NCBI GenBank assembly: GCA_020631735.1
Contig: CM036160.1
Coordinates: 112,450,680 to 112,514,679 of the forward strand
Origin: Saccharum officinarum
Taxonomy: Eukaryota; Streptophyta; Magnoliopsida; Poales; Poaceae
Direction: 5' to 3'
Length of the DNA: 64,000 nucleotides
Part shown: piece by piece, positions 55,409 through 64,000 of the stretch
How positions within the stretch are numbered: the first letter of the stretch is position 1
How the letters are laid out: each line of letters begins with the position of its first letter
Program-made: the position numbers and the translations under genes
The notes under the pieces: generated by a model
The model's database searches: none
What the model saw: only the letters and a program-made list of their open reading frames with translations
Told to the model about the DNA's origin: nothing

Positions 55409-56697
55409 TATATTTTATTGAAGTCAGCACGTGAATGATAAACCTCATCAACAGTGTTACGTGTGGCTAGTATACCTAAAGTCACAGCAAGTCTCATATT
55501 TTACATGTTTTATTATTGTAAACACAAAAAAGATTACCCACTTTTTTTGAACGTGCCTCCAGGTATCTTGACATTGCAAGGTTTACGATGCCTCCAATTG
55601 GAGATCGTGATGCTTCGCTGCATAGAGTTGCCTATGAGGTCGGGTATTTGTCTTGCGTCTTGGGGTGCTGTCTTTATGGGAGCAACTATTCTTCTATGAG
55701 AACAAACGGGCATACATATATAGATTTGACGGTTTTTTTCCTTCTGATGGGAGCGTTTTTTTATCTCGCCAAATGTTATATTTGTAGCTCTTGATGCATT
55801 GATCCCATCGGATTCACGGCCTTGGAGTAATGGGAGGATCTAACAGTACATTTTAGTCCCCGTTCCAATCTGGAAATACCGCCCAACAAGAAAGGGAGTT
55901 TCAGATTGGAAATTTTTTTTGCAATGGTATAGAGAGAAAAAATCATTCCATCTCTGTGTCTATAGTTGATCTATATATGGTTCTTGAAAGTTGTAATCTT
56001 TTCTCCTTTACTATTAAACATGCACGTGCGACACGCACGTGCCTTTTAAAAATAATGTCTTAGAAGGAAAACAATTGTTTTTTTTTTTGAAAAGTCAATT
56101 TTAACACCATTTTGAATATAATTTACATGGTGTTAAAATTCAAAACATGATACTAATAAACTATTTAGCCACCTAAAAGACTCCTTCATACCTAAAATCA
56201 CATCCACGATGTGTTTTGAAATTTTTCATTGAGCAGCTGACCTTTCAGGTATCTTGATTACAATTTTTATTAAGAACATTTCAATGTCATACACCTCAAC
56301 TTTCCACCAAACTTTTGTGTATCTTGTTTACAATTTTATGTTAAGAGGCTTACTGAACTCTTCTCTCAAACGGCCATCGGATGTGCGCGGTGGGGAAGAC
56401 GGCGAGCTCGGGGGGCCTGGGTTGGGGCGGCGGTGTGGATCGTGACGGCGGAGTGACGATGCGGACCGGAGGGTTGAAGGGGGAACAAAAAAACAAGAGA
56501 TACGCACTGAAACTCATAAAAACTTTGATATGCCAGTTTTACGATAGGCTACCCACTTTAATCTTACCTCCACTTTAAATTCGGCTAAACAAGGATTTAG
56601 TAACCGTGGTCTGTTTTTGTCACCCACCGGCCCGGGTTTAGTTAGTGCAGCCTGATCTATTTTATTACAGTAGAGGTTCATTGAAAACCAAAAAAAA
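55409..56697. other. Intergenic DNA, nothing recognised
   Basis: AT-rich with some GC near 56380-56480. No gene that I can support. Confidence 0.45.
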
Positions 56698-56935
56698 TTG
56701 CTTACACCAGCAGATGCCACGATTTACAAGAGCCTTGCACTCAATTGGAGATGGGGTAGATCCGTAAATGAAACGCGATGGTACCCTGAAACGAAGTCCG
56801 TGACACCGATCCCAACACTGTCGCCACTGGAAGGCAACATGACGTTCATCAACGGCGTGACGTGGTGTGTGGCCCGGCCAGGCGCCACCCAGGAGGACCT
56901 CAGAACGCGCTGGACTGGGCGTGCGGCCGGTGCTA
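56698..56935 (+). pseudogene. X8/CBM43 exon of a glucan endo-1,3-beta-glucosidase-like gene, cut by CACTA
   Basis: Reads PLEGNMTFINGVTWCVARPG, then ATQEDL. After a one-base loss near 56899, QNALDWACG continues in another frame. This is the opening of the X8 (CBM43) carbohydrate-binding domain found at the C-terminus of plant GH17 enzymes and in plasmodesmata callose-binding proteins. Cys residues of WCVARPG and WACG are present. The exon ends at the CACTA terminus at 56936; the rest would lie beyond the right edge of the window. The frameshift says the gene copy is dead. Confidence 0.75.
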
Positions 56936-56954
56936 CACTACTGTATCCGACTTC

Positions 56955-57425
56955 TTTGCCGAGAGTCGGGAGCCCTCGGCAAAGGACAAAAAGCCCTCGG
57001 CAAAGTCTTTGCCGAGAGCCTGCCAGGTGGCTCTCGGCAAAGAGCTATCGGCAAAGAAGCTCTCGGCAAAGAATTCTTTGCCGAGAGCCACGGGGCAGGC
57101 TCTCGGCAAAGACTTTGCCGAAGGCCAAAACGCCCTCGGCAAAGCCCACGGCGCCGTCGAGGAACGTCAAAGTTGACGTCGTCTTTGCCGAGAGCCGGGT
57201 TGGCCGCCTCTCGGCACAGACTTTTTATTTTTTTAAATAAAAATATTTGTCGAGACTTTTTATTTTTTTTAAAAAAAATCTTTGTCGAGAGCCGTCCAGG
57301 CCGGCTCTCGGCAAAGCCTTCCTTTGCCGAGAGCCGTCCAGCATGGCTCTCGGCAAAGCTGGAATTCTTGTGAACAGCTTTGCATCTTTGCCGAGTGCTA
57401 GCCAGATGGCTCTCGGCAAAGCTGA
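56955..57425. repeat. CACTA subterminal repeat array
   Basis: Copies of TTTGCCGAG and CTCGGCAAAG, many as back-to-back inverted pairs (for example about 57065-57120 and 57285-57360). In En/Spm-type elements such motifs bind the TNPA protein. Confidence 0.88.
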
Positions 57426-57470
57426 GAATTTTTTTTGTTTTTTTTGTTGTTTTCCTGTTTTTACATGCAC

Positions 57471-57474
<4 letters not shown>

Positions 57475-57541
<67 letters not shown>
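57475..57541. repeat. (AT)n microsatellite
   Basis: About 30 uninterrupted AT units inside the CACTA element. Confidence 0.95.
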
Positions 57542-57543
<2 letters not shown>

Positions 57544-57581
57544 AAATTCACATGTCTATATCACAATTCCATATATATATA

Positions 57582-59863
57582 TCACACATGAAACATATTG
57601 AACTCCACAGATATCACAAATCCACATAGATATGACAAATCTAACATAAAGTCCAACGTAAACCACAAGTCTACATGGATATCACTGCTCGAAGTCGCTA
57701 GCGCCTCACCCCTGGTGCTGTGAGTCCGACCCGTCGTCGCCGTGGCCTCCGTCGTGTCCGAGCCCCCATCTGGCCACGCCGACCAGGGTGAGTGCCCCCC
57801 AGGGTGTGGAGAGCTCCCACCTACCCACGGCGCCCACATGGCCTGCCCTGGCGCCGACTGGTACGGGTACGAGTACCTGGGGCGCGGAGGAGGGCTGTCG
57901 AACAACCCAGGGTGGCCGTGCTGCGAATGGGCACCAGGCCACGTGTGGTGCGTACTCGGGTGGCCATAAGAACTAATCTGCCACCCGCTGCCTGGTGAAG
58001 GGATCGGGTTCGAACCCCACGACTGATGCTGCACAATATATAAGCGATGGGCCTCCTGCAGCTCGTCCTGCCTGGCCCGCAACTCCTCCAGCTGCGACTG
58101 CAATATTACACCCGCGATGGTTAAAAAATGCAAAAGGAGATGTACATATGTAAAACCAATGGACGACGGATAAAACTGTAGTTACCTGAAACGACGTCTG
58201 CATCGCAGCCATCTGCTGCACGGAGCTCGGCTGACGAGGCCGTATGGGGACGTCAGAGGTCGTGCTGCTCCCCTGCCGAACCTCGCGGAGCGTGGGTACG
58301 GTGGCCGGGTTGATTGCGATGTGGGCAATCATGTACCGGCCGTGCTGCTTCCCTCCTCCCGTCCTCATGAGCAGGTTCGTGTCCAGTGGCTCGGTGGTAA
58401 GGTCGAAGTCGTCCCCATGGCGCGTGCGAGCTGCAGTGGCGTACGCGGACATCTTCTCGTAGGCGGCAGTGTTGGTTTATGCGTCAGGCCCGTCCTGCAG
58501 GTTGTAGACGTTGTTCGGATCCGACGCTCGCCCCTTGTTAGCCAGGGCATACCCAACAAACTCGCTAATGGGCACGTTGCCGTGGGTCTTGCGCTGCGAG
58601 GAAAACACAAGGTTGATTAAATGTAATGAGAACAAAGCGTTAGCAAAAATAAATAAACAAACAAAAAAACAGAAACGTACATATGTGTCCATGTACCCTG
58701 GGAGGGGCACGCTCCCTTGGTGGTGTGACGCCCCTCTCGTCGCGGCCAGGCGGTTCTCCCGTCTTTTTCTGCGCTCCACGTATGCCTCCGGCCTCTACCA
58801 CGAGTCCACAATCTGGGCCCAGCAGTCCATGTGCGATTTGCACCAATCAGCAGGAAACTGCATGACAATGTGCATTTGACATGTCAGAAGATGAATGAGA
58901 ATTAATGTTTCATACTTATTTTTCAAGGAAGGAAACAGAATAAATGTTTCCTACTTACCTGCATGTATTGCTCCCTGGTGATGTCGGTGTCGGGCAACAT
59001 GATCATCTCCCTGGCCTGTTTCTTTGTCATCTTCTGGCCAAGCACCTCAAGGTGGTAGGAGATGACGCACTGGATGTGCGCCTCGGAGTACATGTCCTTC
59101 AGCCGCTCTCTGCAGACCTTGTCCTGGACTTTCGCCGCCTCAGCCTCTTTCCCCTCCACGCACATGAACCACTCCTGCATACAAACATCATATATGTTTC
59201 ATTTCATTATTTCAAAAACATCCAATGAATGCATAGTACTGAAGACTTACCCAGAACTCGGCCTTGATGACCTGCGCAAGAGTGGTGCCGTTTGCCTCGA
59301 CGCTAGAGAAGTGTGGCCAGTAAAAGGGCGGCTCCTCTTTCCCCTTGTGCACGACCAAGCCGGGGTAGTGCTTCTTAATCAGGAGGCCCTGTATGCTAGT
59401 GATATGGCGTGACTCCGTCGCGTCCACTTTGACAAAGTTCCTGCACGACGCATTACGAAAAATTGTTAGTCTGAAGTTCGATTTTCAACATGTCATATGA
59501 ATTAATCATAAAAACATGAATGTTTACTTACCTATCACCGCAAGGTGTGATCAACGCCCGGGCGTGTGGCGCGGGCGCCCGGTCAGGGAGGTGCGTGATC
59601 CCCCGCGCGTAGAGTTTGCTCGAGCTAGATGAACTCGCCGCCTCAACAACTGGCTCCTCATCCTCGTCCCCAACGTGGTCGCCCTCGAAGTGCTCCTCCT
59701 CGGGCTGGGCCATCGGGCTAGAAGATGCCGTGACCTGGCCCCGTCCACGGTCCCTGCTCGTGGACGACTCCAGCTGAGGCTGAAGGTCCGTGTCGTCGGT
59801 GTCGTCATGCCTCATGAAGGTCGAGGCGACCCCCTTTCGGCGCGGTCGCCTTTCATCCGGCAT
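57582..59863 (-). pseudogene. CACTA TNPA-like protein (Transposase_24/Ptta family), one stop
   Basis: Exon-like pieces on the minus strand: 59863 to about 59530 (MPDERRPRRKG, acidic Ser-rich), about 59442-59250 (SRHITSIQGLLIKKHYPGLV), about 59177-58958 (WFMCVEGKEAEAAKVQDKVC), about 58861-58680 (WCKSHMDCWAQIVDSWYRPE), about 58592-58190 (THGNVPISEFVGYALANKGR) and about 58100 to 57660 (coiled coil LEELRARQDELQEAHRLY, then a Gly/Pro/Ser/His-rich tail). The order and motifs fit the plant En/Spm Transposase_24 family, which binds subterminal repeats. An in-frame TAA at 58477-58479 interrupts it. Exon borders approximate. Confidence 0.82.
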
Positions 59864-59994
59864 TTTGTCCTATGCCTGCAATGACAAAGCTTAAACCAAT
59901 TAGTACAATTAAACAAGAAGTATTTGCAAAGATATGCAAAATGAACGAAACATAATTGCAAAGTAATAACAATAAAAATATAGTATTACATGAA

Positions 59995-62900
59995 TTAGAA
60001 ATTATCTCCACGACCGACAGTGGTTGGCTCATCGTCACTATAGTCATCATCACTGTCAATATTGTCGAGCTCTCTAAGGTCCTCGACATATCCATTTTCA
60101 ACACCAACTCCATCGTCCTCAACAACATGTCTATCGCGTTGAGCCCTCCATTCCTCAAGCATTATTAAGTCCTTAGCATCTTGCACTACTTCACCCTCGT
60201 CCTCATCGATGTCGTTGTCACCTTCCATGCCCATCAGCAAAAGAATGTCTATCTCCAAACGCCCGTCTAGCCCCTCAGGTTGATAGAACTCTCCGCTATT
60301 ATCCTGTTGGTCATAGTTGTAGTCATCATCGTTTGGGAGAGGCGCTTTACCACGCGGCGATACCAAGTGCACAAGGTACCAACCCTCAAGATCCTTGTCT
60401 TTTTGGCACGCCCATGGGAGATAATAAACTTGCGTGGCCTGTTGAGCCACAATATAGACATCTTCTCCTTTATAGACGGAATCTTTTCGAATTTCGACTT
60501 GCCCAATGTCATCGGCTCTTCTGATGACCTCAGGATCGAACCAATGGCATTTGAACACCACTGGTCTAAGAGCTTGGGGGCCCTCAAAGTCGAGCTCGTA
60601 TATTTCTTCGACTATGTCATAATAGTCACGGTCATCGTTGCCGGGTGTACGAACTCCTATGCACGTGGTCTTTAGGTTGGGCCGACACTCCTCGTGGCTT
60701 CTCGTGCGAAAGCGATAGCCATTCACATCATAAACGGTGAATGACTTGACCCTTGTAGCAAAGCCCCGTGCAACCTGTTTTAATTCACCATCCATTTCCG
60801 CATCCGTGCGGGCCTGCAAGGTGAGGCCAGGTAGATCGTTACATTACTCGCTCCTAGTTGGAACGAAGTAGGTTTGAACGAGGTAGGTTGGATGGTACCT
60901 TTGTACGGAACCAAGAAATAAAATCGGGCACGACATTTTTCAGAAGATTGTCTTCTTCTTGGATGGTGGGAGCCCTTCTCCCTTTCCATTGTTCTTTCAC
61001 AAACTTCCTGAAAAAACAAGAGACAAGCTCATTGTTCTTTCGATATGCAGAGGATATTGACAGCGTATGTAACAAGCTCATTGAGAACTTACATTCGATA
61101 AGGCTCCACTTCGTCAAGGTTCATCAACACGTAGAGCATGATAGTGCGCCACTCATGATCTCGCAACTGCTTGTGGGTACCTACGCTTCCTCTTCCGAGT
61201 TGCCCTTTGAATAGACTCAGGGTCGATGAACTCTCATCGGCGTTGTAACGAGGGGGTGCGCCGGTGGGAAGGTTCTCAGTATAGTACGTCGTTGTGAAGT
61301 TCGACACCTCCTCCACTATGAATGCCTCTGCCACGGAAGCCTCAATTTTGGCTTTATTTCTACACTTTTTCCGAAGAATCTTTAGACACCTCTCGATTGG
61401 ATAACACCAACGGGCCTGCACGGGACCCCCAGCCATGCCTCACGCGGTAGGTGCAAAATCAGATGCTGCATCGGCAGAAAGAAGCCAGGTGGAAAGATCA
61501 TCTCCAACTTGCAGAGCAACAGAGGTGCAACACGCTCCAGGTCAAGAATCACCGCCCGAGATAACTCTCTAGCACAAAGCTGTCGGAAGAAATAGCTCAA
61601 CTCTACCAGGACACGCCACACTAGATCGGGGAGGTATCCACGGGTCATTGCAGGAAGTAGCCGCTCAATCCATATGTGAAAGTCATGACTATTCATCCCT
61701 AGGACTTTCAAAGTCTTCAAGTTCACTCCCCTACTCAGATTCGCCGCATACCCATCGGGGAACCTTAACCCCTTGATCCACTCCAGTACTTCCTTCCTAT
61801 CGGCCCTTTTTAGGATGTAATCGGCCGGGCCCCTTCTCCAATTCTTGCCAGGAGCAGGGGCCTTCATCACTAGCTTTGGTCTATCGCACATCTGTTCCAC
61901 GTCCAGTCTAGCCTTCACGTTATCCTTTGACTTTTCCTTTATGTCCATGAGTGTTGCCCAGAGTGCCTCGGCGACATTCTTTTCTGTGTGCATTACATCG
62001 CTGTTGTGTGGAAGAAGAAGGTCCTTAAAGTAGGGGAGCCTAGTCAAGCCCGATATATGAGTCCACATGTGCTCCACACCATATTTCTTAAAACCAACTT
62101 TGTCATCAATTTCGAGGGCCTCTAACTCGGCAAGGACCTGAGCACCGCTCATAATCTGAGGAATGGTGTCGGTGACTTCAACACCTTTCATGAAGTGCTT
62201 GATGTCTCGTCTGAACTCATGGTCATCATCTAGAAATTGACGATGCTTGTCGAACGAAGAATACTTGCCACCCTTGTTCAGCCAGGTGAACATCACAGAG
62301 GCCTTGCATACTGGGCAAGGGAACTTCCCGTGAACACACCACCCGCTGAATATGCCATATGCCAGGAAGTCATGCATTGAATACTGGTACCACACATGCA
62401 TTGTGAAGTTCTGCTTTGTAGCTCGGTCATATGTTCGTACCCCCTTTTCCCAAGCATGTTGCAATTCATCCCATAGTGGCTGCATGAAAATACCCATATT
62501 GCTGCCCGGGTGTCCAGGTATTATCAGCGACAATAACACGTTCTTGGGATCAAACATGACGCCGGGGGAGATTGAGGGGGATCACGAACACAGGCCAACA
62601 TGTGTACGGGGCCACCATCATTCCATACGGGTTGAACCCATCTGTTGCAAAGGCTACACGTACATTCCGAGCCTCCGACGCTTTGCTAGGATGCTGCTCA
62701 TCGAAGTACTTCCATGCTTCACCATCCGATGGATGTACCATCTTGTCACTGTATCTCTTGCCTTTCTTGTGCCATGTCATCTGTTTCGCGGACTCCTCTG
62801 TCATGTACATCCGTTGGAGCCTTGGTAGAATAGGAAGATACCGTAGGACCTTCTCGGGGATCTTAGATTGTTTCTTGTTGCCATCACTGCCCTCTACCTG

Positions 62901-63614
62901 CACATACCTAGAGGCTTTGCACTTTGGACAGTGTGTTGCTTCCTTAAGGTCGTCCCCCCTAAATAGGAGGCACCCTTTAGGACAAGAATGGATCGACTCA
63001 TACGGCATCTTAAGTGCACCAAGGAGTTTCTATGACTCATAAGTGTTCTTCGGCAGCGTGTGACCCTCTGGAAGCATTGTGCCCAAAACTTTCAACACGA
63101 GATCGAAGCCATCTCGGCTCAGGCTCAACTGTGACTTCAATGCTAAAAGGCGTCCAATGCCATCGAGTTGCGACATTGTTGTATTCTTGTGAAGGGGCTT
63201 CTGTGCCGAATCCATCATCTAGTAGAACGCCTTTGCGATTTCCTCTGGATCCTCCTCCACCGATCCTTCATTGTCACATGCCTCGTTGATGTCTACCATC
63301 ATGTCGGCCACCCCGGCATCTTCATCAAAATCCTCGAGGCGTGCTCTCACATCCTCCGCTGCCATACGATCACGCTCACCATGCAAGGTCCAGCGGGTAT
63401 AGTTTGGCATGAATCCATTCTTGTGAATATCTTTCCACATCTCTCTGGGCAGTTTTCTTTTTGAGTTCTTACAGTCACTGCAGGGACACGGCATCCGTTT
63501 CGACCCTTTAGCAACAACCGGGTCAAATGCTTCATTCACGAAATGTTCCACCCCCCTAATCCATTCATCACTCTTACTTGCAAAGCCCGTGTACATCCAG
63601 TCACGGTAAGCCAT
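59995..63614 (-). pseudogene. CACTA TNP2-like transposase (TNPD), several breaks
   Basis: From the start at 63614 (MAYRDWMYTGFASKSDEWIR): the transposase-associated N-terminal domain with its CPCSDCKN motif; then the TNP2 core (CPKGCLLFRGDDL, ATDGFNPYG, GIFSGWCVHGKFPCPVCKA, HNSDVMHTEKNV); the DUF4218-like region (LPAMTRGYLPDLVW, YFFRQLCARELS); and the DUF4216-like C-terminus (59995-60819, VVFKCHWFDPE). Introns lie around 61020-61090 and 60820-60895. Breaks: TAG at 63219-63221, TAG at 63030-63032, one-base shifts near 62560 and near 61430. The last two are at runs of C or G. A probably inactive cut-and-paste transposase. Confidence 0.88.
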
Positions 63615-63656
63615 CCTCTGTCATATACATGTGTAAGCGAGTAATAAAACCAACAA

Positions 63657-63785
63657 TTGCATCTACATGGCGTTCCTACCATCTAATAGGTGAAGGACAG
63701 GTCCTAATCCCACCCGTGGATTGCATCTACATGGCGTTCCTACCATCTAATAGGTGAAGGATATGTCCTAATCCCACCCGTGGAT
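63657..63785. repeat. 64-bp tandem duplication in the CACTA 5' region
   Basis: TTGCATCTACATGGCGTTCC starts at about 63657 and again at about 63722. Each copy ends CCCACCCGTGGA. The copies differ at only one or two bases. Confidence 0.85.
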
Positions 63786-63796
63786 GCGTAGACGGG

Positions 63797-63953
63797 TTAG
63801 CTTCCATGTTCTGCTCCCGCCCGAGTCAGAATTTCGGCAGCACCTCCCCGCTGTTCTCCCGATACACGCAAGGAGAGTGTGTATCCGGAGAACAACGGGG
63901 AGGTGCTGCCAAAACTTCGACTCGGACGGGAGCAAAACATGGAAGCTAACCAT
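63797..63953. repeat. Long palindrome in the CACTA 5' region
   Basis: GTTAGCTTCCATGTTCTGCTC at the left and its inverse at the right enclose CGGCAGCACCTCCCCG and its inverse, with a short centre near 63870. Arms of about 70 bp with few mismatches would form a strong hairpin. Confidence 0.85.
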
Positions 63954-64000
63954 CTACACATCCACGGGCTGTCAAAAAACATGGACAATCCAAAACGGAT

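Larger units (their letters stand above)
56936..64000 (-). mobile_element. CACTA (En/Spm) transposon, right end outside the window
   Basis: Terminus CACTACTG at 56936, followed by dense subterminal motifs TTTGCCGAGAGC and CTCTCGGCAAAG (56955-57425, at least 14 copies in both orientations). Two transposase genes follow on the minus strand: Transposase_24 type (57582-59863) and TNP2 type (59995-63614). The element continues past 64000. Confidence 0.9.

Noticed and set aside
55588..55794. Membrane-like 68-codon frame
   Set aside because: Short, in AT-rich DNA, no splice or promoter context and no recognisable family.
56955..57425. CRISPR-like repeated array
   Set aside because: Irregular spacing, both orientations and a CACTA terminus; these are subterminal transposon repeats in a plant genome.
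57742..58462. Plus-strand frames in the CACTA element
   Set aside because: Antisense to exons of the Transposase_24-like gene, which carry the family motifs.

Overview
The window is plant nuclear DNA, most likely from an Andropogoneae grass (sorghum, sugarcane or Miscanthus type). The reasons are intron-containing plant genes with grass-like GC-rich exons, many Tourist/Stowaway MITEs, Sirevirus and chromovirus LTR elements, and a CACTA element with TTTGCCGAGAGC subterminal repeats. Species cannot be fixed from the sequence alone. Two runs of 100 N mark assembly gaps (30493-30592 and 52474-52573).

Only two host genes look intact, both on the minus strand. One is a ten-exon ORC6 gene (24-2425; 293 residues by my splice model) with E2F-type sites upstream. 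The other is a three-exon R2R3-MYB gene of subgroup 1, MYB30/60/94/96-like (21711-22882; 322 residues). Remnants of two further host-type genes occur: a papain-like cysteine protease piece (52631-52770) and an X8/CBM43 exon of a glucan endo-1,3-beta-glucosidase-like gene, cut by a CACTA transposon (56698-56935).

The rest is nested mobile DNA. From left to right: a Helitron (3510-4336); TAA-flanked MITEs; a young, apparently intact Reina-like chromovirus on the minus strand with two 394-bp LTRs I read as identical (6937-12732); a decayed hAT element (about 16330-20450); a 108-bp tandem repeat next to a TTF-type hAT fragment (25431-26355) that was hit by a Sirevirus (26356 to the first gap); a Tekay/Del-like chromovirus with 3.9-kb LTRs (30593-41750); an antisense LTR of a related family (41751-44309); a Helitron exploded by a MULE-like foldback element, a Sirevirus solo LTR and a 2.9-kb gypsy-type solo LTR (44867-52028); and a CACTA element with TNP2 and Transposase_24 genes (56936 to the right edge).

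The most striking content is in the Tekay-like element. Before gag it carries an extra ORF whose first residues after Met are ARTKQTARKSTG, identical to positions 1-12 of histone H3. A coiled coil follows, and in a shifted frame a very acidic tail. The same element encodes an integrase with a chromodomain-like C-terminus. Its LTR, the antisense relative and, more distantly, the solo LTR at 48818-51681 also share a hidden exon. In the first two, conserved residues are encoded with mostly synonymous changes. In all three the exon ends at a GC-type splice donor in the same phase. This suggests an LTR-borne spliced small protein. Several one-base homopolymer frameshifts in otherwise young elements may be assembly errors.
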